Shown here piece after piece: positions 15,499 through 24,131 of a stretch of DNA of 34,876 nucleotides. The stretch's first letter is position 1. Each line of letters begins with the position of its first letter. This DNA comes from Bacteroidota bacterium (lineage in GTDB: Bacteria; Verrucomicrobiota; Verrucomicrobiia; Methylacidiphilales; UBA1321). Where the stretch lies: assembly GCA_903970335.1 (NCBI GenBank), contig CAJCII010000136.1, positions 1 to 34,876 of the forward strand. Direction: 5' to 3'. The position numbers were made by a program, and so were the translations under genes. The notes beneath the pieces were generated by a model that had not been told where the DNA came from, made no database searches, and saw only the letters and a list, made by a program, of their open reading frames with translations.

Positions 15499-16599
15499 AT
15501 GGCCACCGCAGCAAGCAATCTCAAAGCAGTTCCCATCCACTTTATCTCCGGCTCCGATGAGGCGGCGGTCAAGAAGGCCGCTGCCGAACTAGCCGCGAGG
15601 CTCGCGCCAGCCGATGCCATGAATCTCGAGGTCATCGACGGGCGCGCGGACACGGTGGACGATGCCGTTCGTTCCATCCAGCAGGCGCGCGAGGCCATCC
15701 TGACGCTGCCCTTTTTCGGTGGAGGCAAACTCGTCTGGTGGAAAGCCGTCAATTTCTTCGATGAGACCGGTGTCGGACGCCACGCCTCGGTCAAGGAGGC
15801 CCTCGAAGCGTTTCAGCCCGAGCTTCGGCAGGTCGATGGCGCCTCGGTCACGCTCCTCATCAGCGCTCTGGGCATCCACAAAGGGCGGGCCTTCGGTAAA
15901 GCGCTGCTCAAGTTGGCCCAGGCCCGCTCGTTCGATCTCCCCAATCTGCGCAACACTAGCGAGGACGAGATCATTTTCCAGATCGAGAGCCGGATGAAGA
16001 CGGCCGGACTTCGTCCCGGCCCTGGCGCGGCGGAACGCTTTTTCCAGGCCACCGGCATCGATACCTCCGCCTGGGCTCAGGAGTTGGAAAAATTGGCTTG
16101 CTTTGCCGGGGAGGGGACGACCGAGTTGACCCGCGATGACGTCAACCGGATCGTCAGCGGCACCCGGGAAGTGATCATCTGGGACTTTTGTCATGCCGTC
16201 CTTGGGGGGGAAGCCCGGCAAGCCCTCTCGCTTCTCTCTGCGCTCCTGGCCCAGGACGAATCGGAAGTCGGCATTCTCATTTTGCTCGCCGGACAGATTC
16301 GCCTCGCGGCGCTCGCCGCCGTTTTGCGCGAAAATAAAATGCTGCGTCTCGGTCGCGGGTCGTTCGTCTCGGCGGAAGTTACTCCGGAGGGACAAGCCTA
16401 CCTGCCGCGGAAAAAAAGCGGTGAGCCGATCAGCACCTATGCTCTCGGGCAAGCTGCGCAGCGGAGTCAGCATAAACCGGCCCGATTTTGGTTCCAGGCG
16501 CTTTCCCTCATTTATCAGAGTCAAAAATCGATGCTCACGGGGGAAAGCGATAAGCGTCGCGCTCTGGAATTGGTCGTTTTGGAGATTGTTGCCGGATGA
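15499..16599 (+). CDS. holA: DNA polymerase III delta subunit
   Basis: A 366-residue clamp-loader subunit that opens the beta sliding clamp. The N-terminal region has the family pattern VPIHFISGSDEAAVKKAA, then the LTLPFFGGGKLVWWKAVNFF stretch. Later segments FFQATGIDTSAWAQELEKLA and LTRDDVNRIVSGTREVIIWD match the lid domain. The C-terminal helical collar (GILILLAGQIRLAALAAVLR, LSLIYQSQKSMLTGESDKRR) follows. The ATG at 15499 was chosen instead of 15481 because it gives the normal short lead to the Walker-like beginning. Delta subunits lack a functional P-loop, as here. It is divergent from the HIT gene. Confidence 0.9.
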   Translation: MATAASNLKAVPIHFISGSDEAAVKKAAAELAARLAPADAMNLEVIDGRADTVDDAVRSIQQAREAILTLPFFGGGKLVWWKAVNFFDETGVGRHASVKEALEAFQPELRQVDGASVTLLISALGIHKGRAFGKALLKLAQARSFDLPNLRNTSEDEIIFQIESRMKTAGLRPGPGAAERFFQATGIDTSAWAQELEKLACFAGEGTTELTRDDVNRIVSGTREVIIWDFCHAVLGGEARQALSLLSALLAQDESEVGILILLAGQIRLAALAAVLRENKMLRLGRGSFVSAEVTPEGQAYLPRKKSGEPISTYALGQAAQRSQHKPARFWFQALSLIYQSQKSMLTGESDKRRALELVVLEIVAG

Positions 16600-16660
16600 T
16601 CTCCAGGACGGATTTCACCGCGCCGATCGTAAAGATTGTACATATTCAGTGTAAAATGTT

Positions 16661-16690
16661 TTGACCAAACGCGGCAAATCCAACTAAAAA
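16661..16690 (+). promoter_or_regulatory. Candidate promoter of the pilus-like operon
   Basis: TTGACC (16661-16666), 18 nt, TAAAAA (16685-16690); or 17 nt to CTAAAA. The -35 box matches 5/6 and the -10 box 4/6. The first ATG of the cluster follows 5 nt later at 16696, which again suggests a leaderless message. The same -10 sequence occurs before the first secretin at 21423. Confidence 0.5.
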
Positions 16691-16695
16691 GTACT

Positions 16696-17355
16696 ATGTC
16701 ATTCCGTGCAACGACACTTAGGCGGCTCATTATTGTCGCATTACTTCTCGTTAAGCTTTCTGGTAACTCCACTGCTCAGGATAACGGCCCGGTCTTTTCC
16801 TTTGCCAAGGTCGATCCCGTGACATCGACTTTGGTCAAGGCGGTCAACAACGACCAGAACGGCTCCACGTCTTCCCCCACCGATGACCAGTGGCTCATGG
16901 TGGAATTTAAATACAGCGTCAATTTGCCGAAAGACCGCTACCTCGATCAAATTCAGTTCAAGGTATGGGTCGAGGGGCGGGATATGCTCGATCCGCAAGG
17001 GCAGTCCGGACAAGGCATTGCGGTGGCGCTGACCGGATCGGTCACCTACGCCAACGTCGGCAAGGGAGATGAGATGTATGGGGTCGTCTATCTGCATCCC
17101 TCCACGCTCGCGCGTTATAGCACGCCCTCCGGCGGGGTGAATGATTTTGATCGTAAGTTCGATGTCCATGTGGAAGCGGATATTACCGGAATGTCGCCGG
17201 TCGGTGTGGACAAGAACAAGGAAGAGGACCCGAATTGGTACCAAGCGCTCCGTACGATCCCCGGTCTCGTCTACCGGCAGAACCAATGCCCATTTATCAA
17301 CGATAATCCGGACCGCTATCCCGCGATCAAGCTGCCCGATTCCTCCTCGAATTAG
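16696..17355 (+). CDS. Amuc_1102-family pilus-like protein
   Basis: A 219-residue exported protein. A signal peptide is clear (LRRLIIVALLLVKLSG, ending near STAQ27). The mature part is soluble, with alternating beta-strand character and no cysteine-rich or repeat motif: DDQWLMVEFKYSVNLPKDRY, then IQFKVWVEGRDML, then a C-terminal PDRYPAIKLPDSSSN. The identification rests on position as first gene of a five-gene order identical to Amuc_1102-1098 and on the fit of size and topology. It probably acts in the periplasm as an accessory of the secretin complex. I recall an immunoglobulin-like fold for Amuc_1102, unverified here. The start at 16696 gives a normal signal peptide; an upstream ATG at 16636 would add 20 charged residues before it. 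Confidence 0.65.
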   Translation: MSFRATTLRRLIIVALLLVKLSGNSTAQDNGPVFSFAKVDPVTSTLVKAVNNDQNGSTSSPTDDQWLMVEFKYSVNLPKDRYLDQIQFKVWVEGRDMLDPQGQSGQGIAVALTGSVTYANVGKGDEMYGVVYLHPSTLARYSTPSGGVNDFDRKFDVHVEADITGMSPVGVDKNKEEDPNWYQALRTIPGLVYRQNQCPFINDNPDRYPAIKLPDSSSN

Positions 17356-17421
17356 CGGATCGCTCCCCGTAAAAATAATCCCTTGGTCCATCTCCTTCTT
17401 TTTTAAACCTAAATTTTCACC

Positions 17422-19212
17422 ATGGCAGCCGCAACCAAAGTCATCACGGTCGATCTCGGGACAAGTACGATCAAGTTTGCGGAGTTCGGTCTCGGTCGTG
17501 GGGGCGCGCTTACGCTCCTGCGGATGGGCGTAGCCGAACTTGGTCTCGACCCGAACAAGGAGGAGGAACGGGCCAAGTTCATCACCCCCACTCTTGCCAA
17601 GCTCTTCAAGGACAACGGAGTCAAAGGCAACGAGGTTCTTCTCTCCATCTCCGGACAAAGCGTTTTCATGCGCTTCGTCAAACTTCCACCGGTCGATGCC
17701 GCGCAAGTCGGCCAGGTCGTCGCTTTCGAAGCGCAGCAAAATGTCCCTTTTCCCATCGATGAAGTCACCTGGGACTACCAGATGATGCCCAATCGCTCGT
17801 CCGGCAGCGAAGCGGAGGCGGTGATTGTCGCCATCAAGAAGGAAGTCCTCGAAGCCGAAGTTGAAGCCGTCGAGCGGGTCGGAGTCAAAATCAAGCAAGT
17901 CGATATTGCCCCGTTCGCCCTCCTGAATTCCTTCCGCTACAATGAACCGCAAACCGACGATTGCTCGCTCATCATCGACATGGGCGCACGTTCGACCAAT
18001 CTTGTCTTTGTCGAGAAATCGACGTTCTGGATTCGCAACATTCCCATCGCCGGAAATCAGATTTCCCAGAGTATCTGCAATGAAATGCAGGAGCCGTTCA
18101 CTGCGGCCGAGACCTTGAAAAAGGGTAAGGGATTCGTTTCGCTCGGCGGAGTCTACGCCGACCCGGACGACGCCGATGCCGCGCGCATTTCCAAGCTGAT
18201 TCGCGCCACCATGACCCGCTTGCATGTCGATATCAACCGCTCGGTTGCGTATTACCGAACAACGCTCAATGGCGGTGCCCCCAAGCGTGTTTATCTCACG
18301 GGGGGGAGTTCGCAGTTGCCGTATCTCGACCTCTTTATCGCCGACAAGCTTTCCCTTCCGGTAACCTACTTCAATCCGCTGCGTAACGTCAGTCTGGCCA
18401 AAAACATCAATACCACCCTGCTCCAGCAAAATCATTGCTACACCGCAGAACTGGTCGGCTTGGCCCTGCGTGAAACCGGAAGCTGTCCGGCAGAAGTTTC
18501 GCTGGAGGCTCCCAGCCTGGCGGCGCGGGCGGACAAGCGACGCAAGCAACCCTACTTCTATGGAGCGCTGGTGGCCTGGGTGCTTCTCTTCGTTTGCGTC
18601 GGACTTTATTACTACCAGCAGACGGTCATGGCCACCCAACTTGCCCAGAAACTTCGGGACAAGACTTTAGAGGTCAAGCCCCTCTCTCCCGTCATTGGCA
18701 AGCTCTCCGCCCAACTCGGTTCTCTCCAGAGCACGCTTAGCTATGCCACCCGATTGGGGGACCAGCGCGATGCCTGGCCCCAGATTCTGGCTGCTCTTAA
18801 CGACCATATCCCGCCGGGAGTCTGGATCACCGATTTTACTCTCTCCACGGCAGATGACAGCGGTAATTCGGATCCGGGGGGAGCTGGCGGACCCGGTGGT
18901 CCTGGCGGACCTGGCGGACCTGGCGGACCCGGAGGCGGGTTCGGACGAGGCGGAGGGGGTGGTGCACCCTCCAACCAGATCACCGGGATCAACATCAATG
19001 GACTATATCATACCAACCCCTTGACCATGCAGGTCGATTCCAGCCAACTCTTGGTCTTTGTCAATGGCCTGGCCGAAACGCCTTACTTCGACATCGACAA
19101 GAACAACCTCTCTTCCACTTTGCCTTCCTCGACCACGGCCGATCGCGCCTCCTTTGCCCAAAAATTCACGATGCACCTGAAGCTCAAGAACCCCATTAGC
19201 CTCAGCCCCTGA
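17422..19212 (+). CDS. Amuc_1101-family PilM-PilN fusion protein
   Basis: A 596-residue inner-membrane-associated pilus assembly protein joining two units. Residues 1-360 form a PilM/FtsA-like actin-fold ATPase: phosphate-1 motif DLGTSTIKFA at Asp11, phosphate-2 DMGARSTNL at Asp186, adenosine motif LTGGSSQLP at 291-299. A transmembrane helix follows at about 379-397 (GALVAWVLLFVCVGLYYYQQ), then a PilN-like coiled-coil and ferredoxin-like periplasmic part (QILAALNDHIPPGVWITDFT). This part contains a Gly/Pro tract of five GGP triplets (489-503) and more glycine. In proteobacteria PilM and PilN are separate chains; fusion enforces 1:1 coupling across the membrane. It follows the first gene by 66 bp and precedes the Amuc_1100-like gene by 9 bp. 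Confidence 0.83.
   Translation: MAAATKVITVDLGTSTIKFAEFGLGRGGALTLLRMGVAELGLDPNKEEERAKFITPTLAKLFKDNGVKGNEVLLSISGQSVFMRFVKLPPVDAAQVGQVVAFEAQQNVPFPIDEVTWDYQMMPNRSSGSEAEAVIVAIKKEVLEAEVEAVERVGVKIKQVDIAPFALLNSFRYNEPQTDDCSLIIDMGARSTNLVFVEKSTFWIRNIPIAGNQISQSICNEMQEPFTAAETLKKGKGFVSLGGVYADPDDADAARISKLIRATMTRLHVDINRSVAYYRTTLNGGAPKRVYLTGGSSQLPYLDLFIADKLSLPVTYFNPLRNVSLAKNINTTLLQQNHCYTAELVGLALRETGSCPAEVSLEAPSLAARADKRRKQPYFYGALVAWVLLFVCVGLYYYQQTVMATQLAQKLRDKTLEVKPLSPVIGKLSAQLGSLQSTLSYATRLGDQRDAWPQILAALNDHIPPGVWITDFTLSTADDSGNSDPGGAGGPGGPGGPGGPGGPGGGFGRGGGGGAPSNQITGININGLYHTNPLTMQVDSSQLLVFVNGLAETPYFDIDKNNLSSTLPSSTTADRASFAQKFTMHLKLKNPISLSP
18886..18930 (+). repeat. Five in-frame 9-bp repeats encoding GGP
   Basis: Consecutive 9-mers of the form GGCGGACCT, with small variations, begin at 18886, 18895, 18904, 18913 and 18922. 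They are in frame with the PilM-PilN gene and encode a collagen-like (GGP)5 stretch. Such repeats change copy number by slippage without breaking the frame, so the linker length may vary between strains. Confidence 0.85.
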
Positions 19213-19221
19213 CCGACTGCG

Positions 19222-20265
19222 ATGAAAAAAATTTCCACATTCGATATCGGAATGATCGTCGCCTTCGTCGTGATCGGTGGTGCGGGCTTCGGCGCCTACT
19301 GGTATCTCTCGAGTCAGCTTACTCAGGCCGTGCAGGATGTCACCGATGCCAAAAGCGAGTTTGACCGGGACTCCGTCAATCAGAACATCGTCGTCAGTCC
19401 GGCCAGCCAAAAAAATCTTCAAGACAATATCGACCTGATCAAGGCCCAACTTGACCCCCTCGTCCAAAACAAACTTCAACCGAAGGAAAACACGCTCTCT
19501 TCGATCACACAAAAGGATCCCTTGGCTTGGAAGCGGGATTTGGATGACGAAGTGACTCGTTTGACGGCTGCGGCAAAACTTCACGGAGTGAAAATTCCCC
19601 AGAATTTTTATTTCGCTTTTTCCCGCTACCTCAACCAGAACCCGACCAACGAACAAACCATCGTTTTGAGCAAGCAACTCCTCGGAGTCGATAAAATCTC
19701 CAACATTCTCATTAACGCACCAGTCAAGAGCATTCAGGCCATCCGCCGTACCTATGAAGAAGATGGCAGGTTTACCGGCGGTGGAGGCGACGGCGGCGGA
19801 GGCGGGTTTGGCCAGCCCCCGGGTGGTGGTGTGGAGGGGGATCGACTTCCCGGTTCTTCCGTCGAGGCGGGACGTGGAATTTACACCGCCTACCCGTTCG
19901 AAGTCGATTTCGACACGTCGCCGGAAACTCTTCGCAAAGTGGTGGATGACATCGTCCAGTCTCCCTATATTTTCGTTTTGCGCACGATCAGCGTGCAAAA
20001 TTCGTTCGGAAAGTCCCCCTTGATCAGCGACCTCGACCGTCTGGCGGGTGCACCGCCTCCCTCCATGGTCGATACTTCGCCGGGTGAGGTTGCGGCAACG
20101 AATTCCAACCAGCCTCCGCAGTACCTTTTCGGCAACGCCACTCTTCACGTTCGCATCCTGGTCGATCTGGTCGATTGGAACGGAGTTCCGACCGATACGG
20201 CTCCGCCACCAGGGACGAACAACCGCGGTCCGCGAGGCAGAAATCAACTGCCCGGTGCTAATTGA
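19222..20265 (+). CDS. Amuc_1100-family, PilO-like protein
   Basis: A 347-residue inner-membrane protein with one N-terminal transmembrane helix (about 9-29, DIGMIVAFVVIGGAGFGAYW). A periplasmic coiled coil follows (SSQLTQAVQDVTDAKSEFDR), then two ferredoxin-like regions. The C-terminal segment YPFEVDFDTSPETLRKVVDD, then SPYIFVLRTISVQNSFG, has the pattern I remember for Amuc_1100, the outer-membrane-enriched Akkermansia protein. Between the two regions there is a Gly-rich insert (about 186-205, GGGGDGGGGGFGQPPGGG). The C-terminus is Pro/Asn/Arg-rich and probably disordered. It likely pairs with the PilN part of the preceding fusion and bridges to the secretin. Position as third gene in the cluster supports the call. 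Confidence 0.8.
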   Translation: MKKISTFDIGMIVAFVVIGGAGFGAYWYLSSQLTQAVQDVTDAKSEFDRDSVNQNIVVSPASQKNLQDNIDLIKAQLDPLVQNKLQPKENTLSSITQKDPLAWKRDLDDEVTRLTAAAKLHGVKIPQNFYFAFSRYLNQNPTNEQTIVLSKQLLGVDKISNILINAPVKSIQAIRRTYEEDGRFTGGGGDGGGGGFGQPPGGGVEGDRLPGSSVEAGRGIYTAYPFEVDFDTSPETLRKVVDDIVQSPYIFVLRTISVQNSFGKSPLISDLDRLAGAPPPSMVDTSPGEVAATNSNQPPQYLFGNATLHVRILVDLVDWNGVPTDTAPPPGTNNRGPRGRNQLPGAN

Positions 20266-20269
20266 TGCT

Positions 20270-21385
20270 ATGAGCTTTAAATCACCCGAACCCATTGTTT
20301 TGGCCGTTGCGCTCCTCCTGTTGGCAGGGACGGTGGCTGGGCTCGCCCTTTACTTTCCCTCCCTCCCGGACCTTACCGGAGTGACCAGCCTGGAACCTAA
20401 AGGGCGCGTTGCCCCCAAGCTAAAACCGGAAGATGTCGCCGCCAACACGGCTACTTGGAACGCCCCGGTCTTGTGGACTGCACCGGATAAACCGGATTCG
20501 CAATCGTACCGTCTCTTCGATTCGAAACAATTTCTTTTCTACCCCTCGCTTTACCCCAACGGCGCTACCCCGTACATCGTACCGAATGATGGCACGGCCC
20601 GCTCTCCCGGCGGCGTGCTTCTCAGTTGGTACCAGAAGTACGGGATCGATTTCACCAGCCCCACCGTGGATCGCGAAGACCCCTCCGGGGATGGGTTCTC
20701 CAACATTGTCAAATACAAGAACGAACCCGTCGGGGCAAAGTACAAGGCCAGCGATCTGGACGGTTCCAAATCCTGCAACCCCCTCGATCCGCAAAGTCAT
20801 CCCGCTTATCTTTCCCGTCTCCGCCTGCAAAAATACGAGGCCCGTCCCTTCCGCATCCAATTCAAAGGGTACGAACAAGTCGATGGCGTTTATGAATTTC
20901 AAATTTATCTCCAGGATGTTCCCAGTGACCGTCAGCCTCCGTTGAAAAAAACCGGGGACCCGCTCGGTTTCGAGGATTACACCGTCGGAGATTTTCATCT
21001 CAACATCGTCAACGAGATCGATCCCAATACCCACGTGGCGGAGGATGTCGATAAATCCACGGTCACGCTCGTCAAGCCCGCGATTGGCTTTAGCGTCACC
21101 CTTCCCTATCGACAGTTGCTCGATTCGCCCGAATCGACCGCCGATTTTGTCATGCTCATGCCCACAGAGGTGGACAAAGTGCTCAAAGTCCCGAGAGGCA
21201 AAATCTTAACCGTTCCCTACATCACCGCTTCCGACGCGCAATACCTCGTCATCGAGGCCAACGACGATGGCGCGAAGATTCAAGATACGAAAACCAAGCA
21301 AGTGTACCACATCCCCAAGTTGGATTCCGGCGAATGGGACGAAGTTCCCGTTCCGGCCCAAACCGCTGCCCCAAAAAGCCCATAA
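20270..21385 (+). CDS. Amuc_1099-family pilus-like system protein
   Basis: A 371-residue protein with an N-terminal hydrophobic helix (about 9-28, IVLAVALLLLAGTVAGLALY). A long soluble region follows with no catalytic motif that I recognise. Notable segments are TVDREDPSGDGFSNIVKYKN, which resembles a thrombospondin-type-3-like or dockerin-like calcium loop (DPSGDGFSN), and FRIQFKGYEQVDGVYEFQIY. The C-terminus (AKIQDTKTKQVYHIPKLDSG) is beta-rich. It could play the role of PilP, linking the inner-membrane complex to the secretin; this is inference from its place between the PilO-like gene and the secretin. Start chosen at ATG 20270, 4 nt after the previous stop; the frame is open upstream but antisense-like there. 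Confidence 0.7.
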   Translation: MSFKSPEPIVLAVALLLLAGTVAGLALYFPSLPDLTGVTSLEPKGRVAPKLKPEDVAANTATWNAPVLWTAPDKPDSQSYRLFDSKQFLFYPSLYPNGATPYIVPNDGTARSPGGVLLSWYQKYGIDFTSPTVDREDPSGDGFSNIVKYKNEPVGAKYKASDLDGSKSCNPLDPQSHPAYLSRLRLQKYEARPFRIQFKGYEQVDGVYEFQIYLQDVPSDRQPPLKKTGDPLGFEDYTVGDFHLNIVNEIDPNTHVAEDVDKSTVTLVKPAIGFSVTLPYRQLLDSPESTADFVMLMPTEVDKVLKVPRGKILTVPYITASDAQYLVIEANDDGAKIQDTKTKQVYHIPKLDSGEWDEVPVPAQTAAPKSP

Positions 21386-21399
21386 CCCACTTTCGGTAC

Positions 21400-21428
21400 T
21401 TGACTCTCACTTCATTTTTACATAAAAA
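21400..21428 (+). promoter_or_regulatory. Internal promoter before the first secretin
   Basis: TTGACT (21400-21405), 17 nt, TAAAAA (21423-21428). The secretin ATG follows after 22 nt, with an AGAGG run (21438-21442) 8 nt before it that can serve as ribosome-binding site. This is the best-placed conventional promoter in the window and would let the two secretins be expressed separately from the upstream assembly genes. Confidence 0.5.
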
Positions 21429-21450
21429 CCTTTAATCAGAGGCTTATCGA

Positions 21451-24099
21451 ATGAAATATAACTACGCCTGTATCCTGCTAGCGGCCTCGCTTTTACCATT
21501 GTCTCCATTCAGGCTTATCGCAAACGATGCGACCACCTCCGGTTCCGATCAACCCGCGATGAGCCCGGCCCAGGCCGCGCAAAGGGAAGCGGTTAGTCGC
21601 CAGCAAAGTATTTTCAGCGCCAGTCAAGCGGTCGAAGACGGTAAACGGTTCCTCGACAGCGGCAAATTCGACGATGCGGCAGATCGTTATCAGTATGCCG
21701 TCGATGCTCTCACGGCCGGCGGTGTCTCCGCCCCTCTCTATCATCGCGCAGCCGTAGGCCTTGCCGCTTCCAAAGCTGGGCAGGCGGGTGAAGCGGCCAA
21801 GGACACTAAATTTGCCCAAGCTGCCGCCCTCTTGCAACAAGCCATCGTTCTCGACCCTCAGAACCCGGCCTATCCCAAGGCCATCGAAGACCTGAAACAA
21901 GAACAGGAAGCTTATCAGCAGCAGGTGGACGATCCGGAGGGTACGGTCAACAATCCCGCCGTCACCGACGATTTCAAACAGCGGATTGCCACGATTCAAA
22001 AACTTCTCCTCCAAGGAGATGCCTATTTTGCGACCGGCCAATACGAAAAATCGGAAGAAACCTATTCGAAGATACTTATCCTCGATCCTTACAATAAGGC
22101 GGCGCGGGAAAAAATGAGCCACATCGAGCGCTACCGGATGCAGGCTGCCGGTTATCGCCACGAGGAATACGAGCAGGAAAAAATGGTCGAGATCAACCAG
22201 CAATGGTCGGAATCGATTTCGCCCGACATTGTTGTGCCTCCAAGTGCGACAGGGACCAGCAGCGTTTCATCGGAGCGCGCCAAAATTACCCGCAAACTCC
22301 AGTCGATCATCATCGACAAGGTCAATTTCGATAAGTTGGACATCGAAGAGGTCGTTCAATTCCTCATCGACAAAAGCAAGGAACTCGATCTCCCCAACCA
22401 TGAGGGTATAAATTTCGTCTTGCGACTCTCCTCAAACGCCACGGCTCCCGAAAATACGACAACTCCGGGAACCACGCCTGCGCCCAATGTGCCCAGCAAT
22501 GTTCCTGGCACCCCCAGTGCGGGAGGTGAAGCGGCGTCGGAGACTCAGGCCATCCACCGTGAAGTCAGCATCACGCTCGACAGCGTCCCGCTTTCCGAGT
22601 TGCTCACCTACATCACGCAACAGACCAATCTCCAGTTCTCGGTCGAGGATTATGCAGTCTATCTCCGTCCTCAAATCGACGAAGGTGAAACGCTCTCCGT
22701 CCGGTCCTTCCCTGTTCCGCCGAATTTCTGGAACGGAGCGCAGCTTAAAGTTAGCGTTGCGTCTCCCACCGACACCTCGGCCGTTAATGTTGAGGCGGTC
22801 AGTATTAATGTGACCAACGAACTAATCGCCAAGGGCATCACCTTTCCCGAAGGTGCCACGGCCACCTTCCTCAAGGGTTCCAGCAAACTCGTCGTCCGCG
22901 ATACCCCCGATCAATTGGATCGAATCGCCGCGCTGATCGACAGCTTCAGCAAGCCCACTCCCCAGGTCAAAATCGAGGCTAAAATCGCCGAGTTCAATCA
23001 AAATGCCATCAAGGCACTTACGTTCAATTACTACGCTGGCATCGACGCCATCAACAATGCTCTCGGACCCTATACCAGCATTGGTGGCCAGACGGCGTTG
23101 CGCACGGCCGAATACACCTCCCCCGCCGGACTCGGTGGCCTGAGCTCCAATAGCATCGATACTTTGGTTCAGCAGAACCAAAGCAATAACTCTGGCAGTT
23201 CTGTCAGCCTGCCCATCTCCGGCGACACGGTCGCTCCCAACTCCCCCAATGTGCTCGAGGTGGGAGCGGTTCTCGATAAGATTGGTTTTGCTGCCATTGT
23301 CAACGCCCTCAACAATACCAAGGGAGCTTCCCTCGTTTCCGCGCCCAGCGTCACCACTCAAAATGGGCGTAAGGCTAATATTGATGTCGTGCGTGAATTT
23401 CCTTATCCCACCGCCTTTGAGAAGCCCCGGATCAATAACAACGACGGCTTGGCCTACACCCAAACAGGAGGCGTTGATATTTTTGGTTTTACCGTTACTG
23501 AAACCACTCCGGTTCAATTGGCGCTTCCGCCGAGCCCGAGCGATTTTAAAACTCAAGACATCGGGGTCAGTCTCGAAGTTAAGCCGACGACCTATCCCGA
23601 CCGGCGCATCGATCTCGATATCACCAAGGCACAGGTCGTCGATTTCGATGGATTCATCGACTACGGACAACCCATTGTCGTTCGCTACGCTCAAGCCACG
23701 CCTCCGCAAAACGAGCCGGGAACGGTTCTTACCCCAGGCACCATCAACCAGCCAGTTTTCAACCTCCGCTCCGTTGTCACCAACCTTCAGGTGCTGGATG
23801 GGCAGACCGCCGTGCTTGGTGGGCTAATGACCGAGGATACTCAGGAAATTAACGACAAAATACCGGTTCTCGGCGACCTGCCTTTGGTCGGAAGGCTCTT
23901 CCAAAGCAAAGTTTCCGAAAGAACCAAAAAGAATCTGTTAATCTTCATCACTGCCGAACTGATTCGGTCCAATGGCAAGCCCCAATACGTCAAGACGCTC
24001 AATGCCGAGCCAGTGGAAGAAAAGCTGCCCGATCCCGATCAGGAAATTGGGCCCGGCGTGGTTCTCCCACCTCTGCCGCAAGGGGCGCCGAATTCATGA
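21451..24099 (+). CDS. Amuc_1098-family secretin (first of a tandem pair)
   Basis: An 882-residue outer-membrane pore protein. It has a signal peptide (ACILLAASLLPLSPFRLIA, to about residue 25). A TPR-like helical region follows (about 55-235; SAQAVEDGKRFLDSGKFDDA in spirit, with YFATGQYEKSEETYSKILIL clear). Then comes an N0/STN-like domain (about 290-405) interrupted by a Thr/Pro/Asn-rich stretch (about 327-364), an N1-like domain, and a C-terminal secretin domain (about 600-835) with VVTNLQVLDGQTAVLGGLMT and IPVLGDLPLVGRLFQSKVSE, both typical. N-terminal TPR units on a secretin are unusual in proteobacterial PilQ but fit the Akkermansia-type family. It overlaps an ATGA start of the next frame by 3 nt. 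Confidence 0.86.
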   Translation: MKYNYACILLAASLLPLSPFRLIANDATTSGSDQPAMSPAQAAQREAVSRQQSIFSASQAVEDGKRFLDSGKFDDAADRYQYAVDALTAGGVSAPLYHRAAVGLAASKAGQAGEAAKDTKFAQAAALLQQAIVLDPQNPAYPKAIEDLKQEQEAYQQQVDDPEGTVNNPAVTDDFKQRIATIQKLLLQGDAYFATGQYEKSEETYSKILILDPYNKAAREKMSHIERYRMQAAGYRHEEYEQEKMVEINQQWSESISPDIVVPPSATGTSSVSSERAKITRKLQSIIIDKVNFDKLDIEEVVQFLIDKSKELDLPNHEGINFVLRLSSNATAPENTTTPGTTPAPNVPSNVPGTPSAGGEAASETQAIHREVSITLDSVPLSELLTYITQQTNLQFSVEDYAVYLRPQIDEGETLSVRSFPVPPNFWNGAQLKVSVASPTDTSAVNVEAVSINVTNELIAKGITFPEGATATFLKGSSKLVVRDTPDQLDRIAALIDSFSKPTPQVKIEAKIAEFNQNAIKALTFNYYAGIDAINNALGPYTSIGGQTALRTAEYTSPAGLGGLSSNSIDTLVQQNQSNNSGSSVSLPISGDTVAPNSPNVLEVGAVLDKIGFAAIVNALNNTKGASLVSAPSVTTQNGRKANIDVVREFPYPTAFEKPRINNNDGLAYTQTGGVDIFGFTVTETTPVQLALPPSPSDFKTQDIGVSLEVKPTTYPDRRIDLDITKAQVVDFDGFIDYGQPIVVRYAQATPPQNEPGTVLTPGTINQPVFNLRSVVTNLQVLDGQTAVLGGLMTEDTQEINDKIPVLGDLPLVGRLFQSKVSERTKKNLLIFITAELIRSNGKPQYVKTLNAEPVEEKLPDPDQEIGPGVVLPPLPQGAPNS

Positions 24100-24131
24100 T
24101 TGTCCTTAATGCTTTCATACTCCTCTCACCC

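Noticed and set aside
15000-15794. Upstream extension of nadE by 265 codons
   Set aside because: The extension runs through the HIT gene and into holA antisense; the conserved NAD synthase start MRLGLLQLNS is at 14999.
16741-18639. A 632-codon minus-strand open frame across the first two pilus genes
   Set aside because: It spans a gene boundary of the plus-strand cluster and has no start-site or motif support; a shadow frame.
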